DNA of 64,000 bases from Marinifilum sp. D737 (GTDB lineage Bacteria > Bacteroidota > Bacteroidia > Bacteroidales > Marinifilaceae). The notes beneath the pieces were generated by a model. The model did not search any database. It saw only the letters and a program-made list of their open reading frames with translations, and was not told the DNA's origin. The stretch covers positions 1 through 64,000 of the forward strand of contig NZ_JANQCD010000002.1 of assembly GCF_026672275.1 (NCBI RefSeq). The letters are read 5' to 3'. Of the stretch, positions 28,688 to 34,937 are shown in pieces. Position 1 is the first letter of the stretch, and the number at the start of each line of letters is the position of its first letter. The position numbers were made by a program, and so were the translations under genes.

Positions 28688-28748
28688 CATGCTTCTTGAT
28701 AATGCAATCCCTTTTGCTTATTTTATCATTCACCAAAAAAGTACCAAT

Positions 28749-29321
28749 ATGAATTGCGATATTCACAACATATACCAACGATACAGCACCCACCTGCTGG
28801 CTTTTATTCGCCAACAGATAAAAGATTCATCAAGTGCCGACGATCTACTTCAGGAAGTTTTCCTAAAAACCATGGAGTCGTGCATCAGTGAGAAGGAGAT
28901 TAAAAATTTAAAAAGCTGGCTGTTTCAGGTAACTCGCAATACCATTGCCGATTATTTCCGCCTGCAAAACAAAGATTTTCGGGAAGAGGACTACATTAAC
29001 CTGAACCACATGAACTCGGCTGATTTTCAACAAATCCTATCCGATGATGTTTCTGATATGATTAGCCTGCTGCCCGAAGAGTATGCGCTTCCCCTGAAGT
29101 GGAGCGATATTGATGGCATCCCTCAAAAAGAGATTGCCCAAAAACTGGATATCTCACTCCCCGGGGCCAAGTCAAGAGTACAGCGCGCTCGCAAAAAGCT
29201 TCGCGATTTATTTTTTGAATGCTGCGATGTGGAACTCGATGCACAGGGTAACATCATCTCCTGCGAGATTAAGGATCATTGCACCCCTCTTCTTGAAAAG
29301 AGAAATCTTCGAAAGCGATAA
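28749..29321 (+). CDS. sigZ: SigZ-type ECF sigma factor with cysteine-bearing C-terminus
   Basis: This 190-residue ECF sigma factor has region 2 (about 9-75, with SSADDLLQEVFLKTM and WLFQVTRNTIADYFR) and region 4 (about 104-155, with GIPQKEIAQKLDISLPGAKSRVQRARKKL). Beyond region 4 it has a tail with C158, C159, C172 and C178, typical of the SigZ group and reminiscent of metal-sensing tails in CorE-type sigma factors. No anti-sigma gene is adjacent, so the tail may do the sensing. I use the ATG at 28749, which removes a hydrophobic, unlikely extension. Two matching promoters flank it (28130 and 29557). Confidence 0.85.
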   Translation: MNCDIHNIYQRYSTHLLAFIRQQIKDSSSADDLLQEVFLKTMESCISEKEIKNLKSWLFQVTRNTIADYFRLQNKDFREEDYINLNHMNSADFQQILSDDVSDMISLLPEEYALPLKWSDIDGIPQKEIAQKLDISLPGAKSRVQRARKKLRDLFFECCDVELDAQGNIISCEIKDHCTPLLEKRNLRKR

Positions 29322-29350
29322 AGGTTCTATCTGATTTTAGTGGGCAATGT

Positions 29351-29434
29351 TAGGCATAAAGCCAAGTAGCGTGAGGGAACCTAAAACCAGCTGCTTTATT
29401 CGAGCGGACTTTATGGGCATTGGAAGGTCAGGCT
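29351..29434 (+). repeat. Dispersed repeat, copy 2
   Basis: Diverged copy of the element at 6760-6840, in the opposite orientation, lying in the gap after the sigma factor gene. About two thirds of positions agree, in long blocks such as ATTCGAGCGG and ATTGGAAGGTCA. It has no ORF of its own. Confidence 0.7.
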
Positions 29435-29460
29435 GATTAGACGCTGAAAACATTTAGAAA

Positions 29461-29478
29461 TCCCGAAAGCTTTCGGGA
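29461..29478. repeat. Short palindrome TCCCGA-N6-TCGGGA
   Basis: A perfect 18-base palindrome, tcccgaaagctttcggga. A sister with the same arms but a different centre lies at 55535-55552, so this looks like a small dispersed palindrome family. It lacks a T-run and is a poor terminator. Confidence 0.6.
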
Positions 29479-29556
29479 GGGGAAGCTTTGTCCCGAAATA
29501 GAATTTGTAAGCATTCCTCCACATTTGAAATAGATCAAAAAAAAATCACCCCCTCC

Positions 29557-29584
29557 TGCATCTTTTACCATCCTTCTGCGACTC
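29557..29584 (+). promoter_or_regulatory. Putative ECF (SigZ-type) promoter B
   Basis: TGCATC (29557-29562), 16 bases, CGACTC (29579-29584), inside a block that shares TCCTGCATCTTTT and CGACTC with promoter A at identical spacing. It would drive the CC peptide, the permease and the second CC peptide. Confidence 0.6.
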
Positions 29585-29611
29585 TATTGTGAAAAACAAT
29601 ATCAGTTTAGG

Positions 29612-29698
29612 ATGATAATGAAAGAAAAGAACAAATCCATAGCCTGGTCAAAACAGGTTTACAGCAGAAGCGGAAAGACTTCTTGCTGTCCCGGTTAA
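29612..29698 (+). CDS. Tiny CC-ending peptide (candidate)
   Basis: A 28-codon ORF (second ATG at 29618) lies 28 bases after promoter B and encodes a basic peptide ending SGKTSCCPG. I recognise no family. The CC pair matches the theme of the surrounding genes, and the placement between promoter and permease suggests a leader or metal-binding peptide. It is short enough to be chance, so confidence is limited. Confidence 0.4.
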   Translation: MIMKEKNKSIAWSKQVYSRSGKTSCCPG

Positions 29699-29760
29699 TG
29701 AATGAGACTTGAATCTAATTGTCAAATCAATTCATCATTAACAATCAACAAGTAGAAATT

Positions 29761-30741
29761 ATGCAAGAAAATATAATACTAGCATTCAAAATTTTATTTT
29801 ACCACACGCTGGGGGTGGTTCCCACACCTTTTTATGAGGCATTAACAAAATCGCTTGGAAACTTTGTTTTCATTACCCTGGAACTTTTTGTTCTGTTTAT
29901 AGCCATCACGGCCATCATCGAATTTATCATGATACATGTAAACCAGAACAAACTGAAGAAGTTATTCGAAGGCAAAGGAATACTTGGTAACATTGCTGCA
30001 GCCACTTTTGGAGCGGTAACACCATTTTGTGCTTGTTCCACAATTCCAATGACCGTAGGATTTTTAAACGCCAAGCTTCCCTTTGGTTCAGTAATGTCAT
30101 TCTTAATTTCATCTCCCTTGCTAAATCCAATTATCGTAGCCATGTTAGCCGCTACGGTAGGAGTAAAAAATGCGGCCATTTACTTCTCCCTCTCCTTTGT
30201 ACTGGCTGTTGCCTTTGGATACCTGCTCCAGAAATTTGGCTTTGCCAAACATGTAAAAACCGTAAAGATAAGTGGCGGAGGACATAGCATTAGCAATGGA
30301 ATCGACACCAGAAAATCCCTGCCACTGGGACAGAAGGTTTCCATTTCGCTAAAAGCAGGTTGGGATTCTTTGCGCCCCATTCTGCCCTACCTCTTTGTTG
30401 GGGTTGCCATAGGAGCTGGCATATACGGATACCTGCCCAAGGGAGAAACCATAGCTCAGTATGCAGGTGAGGGAAATATCTTCGCCGTGCCAATTGCATC
30501 GGTAGTGGGAATTCCTTTGTATATACGCGCTGAAACTGCTATCCCCATTGCCATGTCGCTCATCTCAAAAGGTGTAGGCATGGGAACATCAATCGCTCTC
30601 ATCATTGGTGGAGCAGGAATGGCGATTCCTGAAATGACCATGCTGGCAAAGATTTTCAAGAGAAAGCTACTGATCACCTTCATTGGAGTAATCTTTTTGG
30701 TAGCGGTTATCACAGGTTATGCATTCAATATTATCATGTAA
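29761..30741 (+). CDS. ArsP/DUF318-type permease
   Basis: This 326-residue inner-membrane permease has eight to ten predicted segments. The motif GAVTPFCACSTIP (C90 and C92) and the following SFLISSPLLNPIIV are diagnostic of the DUF318/YraQ family, which includes the organoarsenical efflux pump ArsP and SO_0444-type metal exporters. The second half repeats the fold. I begin at the ATG at 29761 rather than the TTG at 29719. It is preceded by promoter B and followed by a three-CC peptide gene. The exported species is unknown. Confidence 0.85.
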   Translation: MQENIILAFKILFYHTLGVVPTPFYEALTKSLGNFVFITLELFVLFIAITAIIEFIMIHVNQNKLKKLFEGKGILGNIAAATFGAVTPFCACSTIPMTVGFLNAKLPFGSVMSFLISSPLLNPIIVAMLAATVGVKNAAIYFSLSFVLAVAFGYLLQKFGFAKHVKTVKISGGGHSISNGIDTRKSLPLGQKVSISLKAGWDSLRPILPYLFVGVAIGAGIYGYLPKGETIAQYAGEGNIFAVPIASVVGIPLYIRAETAIPIAMSLISKGVGMGTSIALIIGGAGMAIPEMTMLAKIFKRKLLITFIGVIFLVAVITGYAFNIIM

Positions 30742-30816
30742 GAAATAGCGATTAGCCATTGGCTGCTAGCTGACCGCTAAAAGCTGATTGCTTAGTAGCG
30801 TTTAAAATTTAAGATT

Positions 30817-30972
30817 ATGGGATTATTTGGAAAAAAGAAGAAGTCAAGTTGTTGTACCGTTCAGATTGAAGAGGTAAAAGACAACAAGAAAGCAACATCA
30901 AACTGTTGCGACATTAAAATTGAAGAGGTGAAAAAGGATACTAAAAAAACTGAGGGCAATTGCTGCCATTAA
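30817..30972 (+). CDS. 51-residue peptide with three CC pairs
   Basis: This small gene encodes a lysine-rich soluble peptide with CC at residues 12-13, 30-31 and 49-50. The first two are followed by near-identical units, TVQIEEVK and DIKIEEVK, so it is an 18-residue repeat of the form CC-x3-IEEVK. It has no signal peptide and probably binds a soft metal or metalloid in the cytoplasm, handing it to the permease whose gene ends 75 bases upstream. The start is clear (MGLFGKKKK), and a strong terminator follows the stop codon by five bases. Confidence 0.7.
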   Translation: MGLFGKKKKSSCCTVQIEEVKDNKKATSNCCDIKIEEVKKDTKKTEGNCCH

Positions 30973-30977
30973 AACCA

Positions 30978-31020
30978 ATTGTACTGAGGGCATCACTTGA
31001 AGTGATTTCCTCAGTACAAT
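30978..31020. terminator. Bidirectional terminator hairpin
   Basis: A 12-base outer stem (30978-30989 with 31009-31020) and an inner stem atcact/agtgat (30992-30997 with 31001-31006) make one long hairpin. It lies between the CC peptide gene and the convergent LysE gene, and its last base touches the LysE stop codon. Confidence 0.75.
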
Positions 31021-31649
31021 TATTTCTCCGACAGAAGAAGCAAACTGGCCAAAACCGACAGTACACCAAACTTGCTCCATTGGGTAATCTTCCAAAATTC
31101 CTGACTGTTTAGGTAGCGATTCAAACGCCCCGAAAGAATAGCAATCAAGCTAAAAACAATTAAGGCCTGTATCATGAAAATGATTCCCAAAACAATCATT
31201 TGAACACTAATGGCAATACCCGATTTACTAATAAACTGAGGCAAGAATGCAATAAAAAACAAGGAAACCTTGGGGTTTAGCACATTCATCAAGAAACCTT
31301 TTCGTACCAGCTTGAATGCATCCATTGGCACTTTTTGCTTTATCGATTCATTCAGGTTTCCGTCGCCTTTACTTCTTAAAGCGGAAATGGCCAGATAGAA
31401 CAAATAGGCAGCTCCCATATATTTAATTACAGAAAAAACCAGGGCCGATTGCTGTATGATAATAGACAATCCCAAAGCAGCTGCCAAGGTATGAACCAAA
31501 ACTCCAAGCGATAATCCCAAGGAGATGGCCAGGCCAGTTCTCTGTCCGCTGCCTACACTCTCGGTCAATACAAAAATATTATCGGGACCAGGCATGATTG
31601 ATAACACCACCGATGCCGTTAAAAAAGAAAGTATCATTTCTAATTCCAT
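31020..31649 (-). CDS. LysE/RhtB-family amino-acid exporter
   Basis: This protein of about 209 residues has six predicted membrane segments and the LysE-family start SIMPGPDNIFVLTESVGSGQRTGLAISLG. Members export amino acids such as lysine, threonine or homoserine lactones. The substrate cannot be assigned here. The AraC-type regulator gene lies about 110 bases upstream on the same strand. Starts at 31658 and 31637 are also in frame. Confidence 0.85.
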   Translation of the reverse strand: MELEMILSFLTASVVLSIMPGPDNIFVLTESVGSGQRTGLAISLGLSLGVLVHTLAAALGLSIIIQQSALVFSVIKYMGAAYLFYLAISALRSKGDGNLNESIKQKVPMDAFKLVRKGFLMNVLNPKVSLFFIAFLPQFISKSGIAISVQMIVLGIIFMIQALIVFSLIAILSGRLNRYLNSQEFWKITQWSKFGVLSVLASLLLLSEK

Positions 31650-31758
31650 TCTACACAATTCTTTCGTTAGTTCTTACCAGCAAATTAAGTAAAAATGGAG
31701 CTATTTCGCCTTAGCAATTTTCACATCAAATTGTGCCATTTGCATTTTGGCTCAATAC

Positions 31759-32601
31759 TTATGGATGAATGATTAGCAATTGCTCCTTTAAATCGGAAGG
31801 CTTACATCCCAAATGTTTCTGAACAAATCGACTGTAGGAACTCTGGCTATCGAAATTCAACTGGTAAGTGATTTCCTTATGAGTCAGATCTTCAGCCAAG
31901 AGCAGACTTTTGATTTCCAGTGCGAGCAACTCATGAATGATTTGCAAAGGTGTTTTGCCCGTTTTCTCCTTCAACTCACCATTGAGCTTACTCAGTGATA
32001 CATTTAGCATTTTGGCGTAATCGGCTATCAAACGCATTTGCTTAAAATTATTCTCTGCCAAATCGATAAAGCGATCTACCAATGCATCATGTTTCGAACT
32101 TTCAGCCTTTTGTGGGAGAATGTCTAAAATCTGAAAAAACACGTAGGCAAACAGATGCCTGATTTGATGCATTTTGTACTCCCCTTCAGAAAAGTACAGC
32201 TCCTTTAATTGAGTAAAGCCATTGTAAAGCAGATCGAAATTCTCCGAATTGAGCTGAGTAGAAGGATTCTTTCGAAGCATTTTCATAAAATCGTTTTGAA
32301 CAGGCAACAAACTGGTTTGCAAAAATTCCCTGGTAAACTGAATGATGATACCATTCTCATCCCTCTTGCGCTTCATCAGGTGCACTTGGTTGGGCATTAC
32401 CATATACAACGATTTTTCACTAATGGGATATTTTTTAAAGTCGATCAACTGCGATCCGGTTCCACCATTCTCAAACAAAATCATCTCAAAATAGTCGTGC
32501 CTGTGAATGCTGGTAAAATCGTACACGGGCTTGTGATCGATTTCTATCATTTGAAAAGACAAATGGTCGTGATTCGCATTTTGTAAGTCCTGTATCTCCA
32601 T
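31759..32601 (-). CDS. AraC-family transcriptional regulator
   Basis: This 280-residue protein has an N-terminal cupin-like sensor region (with HRHDYFEMILFENGGTG near residue 33) and a C-terminal pair of helix-turn-helix motifs (LIADYAKMLNVSLSKLNGELK and EITYQLNFDSQSSYSRFVQKHLG). The open frame runs to 32715, but the ATG at 32601 gives a normal AraC start. The downstream LysE gene on the same strand is a likely target. The effector is unknown. Confidence 0.82.
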   Translation of the reverse strand: MEIQDLQNANHDHLSFQMIEIDHKPVYDFTSIHRHDYFEMILFENGGTGSQLIDFKKYPISEKSLYMVMPNQVHLMKRKRDENGIIIQFTREFLQTSLLPVQNDFMKMLRKNPSTQLNSENFDLLYNGFTQLKELYFSEGEYKMHQIRHLFAYVFFQILDILPQKAESSKHDALVDRFIDLAENNFKQMRLIADYAKMLNVSLSKLNGELKEKTGKTPLQIIHELLALEIKSLLLAEDLTHKEITYQLNFDSQSSYSRFVQKHLGCKPSDLKEQLLIIHP

Positions 32602-32954
32602 TCGCTCAATTGTATTAAGAAAGGAAATGCAATCTAATTTATTTTTATTAATAATCCTTAAAACCCACGCTAAACAGTATACCGGAGTGTTAAAATTCCT
32701 TATCAATTTTAACATTTAAAAAAATATTTTTTTTAGATTGCTTATTTTGAACACTTTGAAAATTAATATTTGTTAAACTTCAATAAAATCGCAAGTTTCG
32801 TTTCGTAAGCTTATTTTTTTTGCTTAATTTCAGGGTAGAAAGATTAATCAAAAAGGCTTAACGAAGCCGAATATACGCGCAGAATAAAACCGGTTTACAC
32901 TTATCAGAATATTAACTTATCCACTTGTGGATATTAAATATAGGAGGAATTGTG
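32602..32954. other. Divergent intergenic region with strong Shine-Dalgarno
   Basis: This gap separates the AraC-type gene and hpf. It is AT-rich and shows no gene or fully matching promoter. At its right end AGGAGGA (32942-32948) lies six bases before the hpf ATG. That is a strong ribosome binding site, unusual for this window, and it fixes the hpf start. Confidence 0.6.
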
Positions 32955-33245
32955 ATGAACATGAAAATGCAATCCGTAGGTTTTAAAGCAGATAGCAAAT
33001 TAGAAGCTTTCATTAACCAAAAACTTAAAAAGCTTGAGAAGTTGGAAAACAGTATTACCGCTTACGATGTAATACTAAACGTAGACAAAGCTAGTAATAG
33101 GGAGAATAAGGTTGTTGAGGTGAAAATGCAGGTTCCAGGATCGGAACTATTTGCGAAAAAACAAAGCAAAACATTTGAAGAAGCAACAGATTTGGTAGCA
33201 GATGCACTTCGAAGCCAAATTCTACGATATAAAGAAAAGAGATAA
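32955..33245 (+). CDS. hpf: Ribosome hibernation promoting factor (HPF/YfiA family)
   Basis: This 96-residue short-form HPF binds the small ribosomal subunit and inactivates ribosomes in stationary phase. The beta-alpha-beta-beta-beta-alpha pattern is visible, with FINQKLKKLEKLE and the late basic helix ADALRSQILRYKEKR. The start at 32955 is set by the AGGAGGA six bases upstream, so ten codons before it are dropped. An intrinsic terminator follows. Confidence 0.9.
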   Translation: MNMKMQSVGFKADSKLEAFINQKLKKLEKLENSITAYDVILNVDKASNRENKVVEVKMQVPGSELFAKKQSKTFEEATDLVADALRSQILRYKEKR

Positions 33246-33256
33246 GCCTAGAACAG

Positions 33257-33285
33257 AAACGGAGCCAATCGGCTCCGTTTTTTTT
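33257..33285 (+). terminator. Intrinsic terminator of hpf
   Basis: A perfect 10-base GC-rich stem (33257-33266 with 33271-33280), a loop of four bases and eight T in a row counting the stem end. Confidence 0.9.
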
Positions 33286-33727
33286 ATTCTTTAAAACCAA
33301 TATCCTGATGCGAGCCATCACAGAATGGCTTATTTTTCGAAGCTCCACACCTGCAAAAATAGCAAGCATCTTCCATAACTTCCCGTTTTCCATTCGATCT
33401 AACCAATGTGATTGGCCCTTCAATCATCAACGGCCCATTGGTCATTACCTCTACTTTTTTACCTGTTTCCAAAGCTTTAATTGGTCCTTTATCCGCATCA
33501 TCCTCTTCAGGGGAATTCATGTAAAAGGACAAGGCACGTGATGGACATTTTTGCACCTGCTTAATAATTGATTCCGTATCCGCTCCTTGCATTTTGATCC
33601 ATGGACGAGTTCCAGGTTGAAAAACTGTTGGCAAACCTTTAAAACAGGCTCCGGCATGAATACAAATAGCCGAATCATAAACCACAGTTACCTCTCCGTT
33701 TGAATATTCTTTTTTTGTATTCTTCAT
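33284..33727 (-). CDS. CDGSH iron-sulfur protein with Fer4_19-type domain
   Basis: This 147-residue protein joins two parts. The N-terminal part is DUF1271/Fer4_19-like (ICIHAGACFKGLPTVFQPGTRPWI, then KCPSRALSFY). The C-terminal part is a CDGSH motif (CRCGASKNKPFCDGSH), which binds a 2Fe-2S cluster through three Cys and one His. Such proteins act in redox or iron-sulfur handling. The pathway is not known. It is transcribed alone, convergent with hpf. Confidence 0.87.
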   Translation of the reverse strand: MKNTKKEYSNGEVTVVYDSAICIHAGACFKGLPTVFQPGTRPWIKMQGADTESIIKQVQKCPSRALSFYMNSPEEDDADKGPIKALETGKKVEVMTNGPLMIEGPITLVRSNGKREVMEDACYFCRCGASKNKPFCDGSHQDIGFKE

Positions 33728-33905
33728 GATTTCTTATTTTGATGTTAGATTGTCACCACTTAATTTACCACATTTTTAAAAAATTTGCAGATTTTTATTT
33801 CAAAGCATAAAAAAAGTTTTTACAACAATCTCCTCATCCTGAACCACCTGCAAAAACAAGCAAAATTAAGCTGAATAAATTCCTAATTTTAGCATGAAAA
33901 AGCTC

Positions 33906-33935
33906 TTGCAGATCTAAAAAAATGTTCTACTTTTG
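33906..33935 (+). promoter_or_regulatory. Promoter of tRNA-Trp
   Basis: TTG (33906-33908) and TACTTTTG (33928-33935) with 19 bases between them match the Bacteroidota consensus. The tRNA begins 46 bases downstream. Confidence 0.72.
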
Positions 33936-33980
33936 TCGCAGACTTTTGAGAAACGATAGTCTTGAAGTCTACAAAAACAC

Positions 33981-34053
33981 ACGGGTGTAGCTCAGTTGGT
34001 AGAGCACTGGTCTCCAAAACCAGGTGTCGGGAGTTCGAGTCTCTCCTCCCGTG
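33981..34053 (+). tRNA. tRNA-Trp (CCA)
   Basis: The cloverleaf has a D arm with AGCTCAGTTGGTAGAGC, anticodon loop ctCCAaa, and a T arm with AGTTCGAGTCT. The acceptor stem has one T-T mismatch. The discriminator is G and no CCA is encoded. Confidence 0.94.
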
Positions 34054-34057
34054 CAAG

Positions 34058-34085
34058 ACCTTCCGAATTTTCGGAAGGTTTTTTT
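34058..34085 (+). terminator. Intrinsic terminator of tRNA-Trp
   Basis: A perfect 9-base stem (34058-34066 with 34071-34079) followed by seven T. Confidence 0.88.
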
Positions 34086-34091
34086 GTATCT

Positions 34092-34121
34092 GGTAAAAAA
34101 CAAAACCGCCCGAAGGCGGTT
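34092..34121 (-). terminator. Intrinsic terminator, minus strand
   Basis: On the minus strand aaccgcc/ggcggtt (34104-34110 with 34115-34121) closes a stable TTCG tetraloop and is followed by a T-rich run. It lies 68 bases after the stop codon of the small basic protein gene at 34190, supporting that gene. Confidence 0.7.
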
Positions 34122-34189
34122 CGCTGTTTTTAATTGTTCCTAACACTAATATTGCTAACTCTGGTATGAAGAGTCACCTATCGGTGATT

Positions 34190-34336
34190 TCACACACGCT
34201 CTTTCAATAAATAATTGTCTGCTATTTCCTGATGACTTTCTCGGTTTAAATTGTTTTTAAATCCTCTTTTTGATTTCTTCGATTGAGGTCGTCTTCTCTT
34301 TTCCCTGGTCTGTTCAGCTCTAAAAGTTTTAGACAT
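34190..34336 (-). CDS. Small, highly basic 48-residue protein
   Basis: A 48-codon ORF on the minus strand starts MSKTFRAEQTREKRRRPQ and continues with KKSKRGFKNNLNRES, ending in a mixed helix NYLLKERV. Nearly a third of the residues are Lys or Arg, concentrated in the first half, as in nucleic-acid or ribosome binding proteins. I do not recognise a named family. Support comes from the clear ATG, the protein-like composition and a matching terminator downstream on the same strand. Confidence 0.55.
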   Translation of the reverse strand: MSKTFRAEQTREKRRRPQSKKSKRGFKNNLNRESHQEIADNYLLKERV

Positions 34337-34481
34337 AACATCAAGTTTTTAGTTCTTCAAAAATCATATTGTCAGATATTTTTACGGAATATTTGCCTGG
34401 GACGTTACAAAAAAATGTATTTGATATTCAATAACCTTTCTATTTCACTCAAAGACCTACAATCCTACTTCAACTTCCAAT

Positions 34482-34506
34482 GGTTCCTGATCGAAGTCGA
34501 AGGGCC
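34482..34506. repeat. Left 25-base inverted repeat around the GIY-YIG gene
   Basis: This arm pairs with 34874-34898, 23 of 25 positions being complementary. The core is CTGATCGAAGTCGAAGGGCC. The two arms enclose only the GIY-YIG gene and about 65 bases of flank. Confidence 0.72.
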
Positions 34507-34553
34507 GAAAAAAAATAAAAGAGTTATCTTTAGTAAAACCAAGCTCATATAAT

Positions 34554-34855
34554 ATGCTCTGCTATACCTACATATTACAATGCAATGGTGGTTCTTACTA
34601 TACTGTAGTACCAAGAACTTAGATAAACGATTAGAAGAACACATGCTTGGCTTAGGTTCTAAATTCACTAAAAAACACTTATCAGTAAAGTTGGTTTATT
34701 TCGAAGAATTTGACAGAGTAGATGATGCTTTCTACAGAGAGAAACAAATAAAAGGTTGGAGTAGAATAAAGAAAGAAGCATTGATTAATAATCAAAAGGA
34801 AGAACTAAAATTACTCTCAGCATGTAAAAACAAAACGCACTACAAAAAATTGTAA
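34554..34855 (+). pseudogene. GIY-YIG nuclease gene, frameshifted
   Basis: The ATG at 34554 opens the typical small GIY-YIG start, MLCYTYILQCNGGSYYT, but the frame then reads VVPRT and stops. From 34604 the next frame carries the rest: STKNLDKRLEEH, SKFTKKHLSVKLVYFEE, FYREKQIKGWSRIKKEALI. Intact relatives read YYTGSTKN here, so one G near 34605 is missing. Restored, the protein would be about 100 residues, the size of UPF0213-like GIY-YIG proteins. It could be a real mutation or a sequencing error. The gene lies inside 25-base inverted repeats. Confidence 0.8.
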
Positions 34856-34873
34856 TGCGTTTGATATTGTAAT

Positions 34874-34898
34874 GGCCCTTCGACTTCGCTCAGGGACC
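34874..34898. repeat. Right 25-base inverted repeat around the GIY-YIG gene
   Basis: Partner of 34482-34506, with core GGCCCTTCGACTTCGCTCAG. Just beyond it, gacctgctatcctaatt (34895 onward) resembles gacctacaatcctactt before the left arm (34454-34470), which could mark an old duplication of flanking DNA. Confidence 0.72.
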
Positions 34899-34937
34899 TG
34901 CTATCCTAATTAATCCAGTAGCTGATCGTAGTCAAAG

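Noticed and set aside
33889-34146. 85-codon minus-strand ORF
   Set aside because: It is antisense to tRNA-Trp and its promoter; the frame is a by-product of the tRNA sequence.
34283-34552. 89-codon plus-strand ORF before the GIY-YIG gene
   Set aside because: It crosses the inverted repeat and the antisense of the small basic gene, and has no family features.
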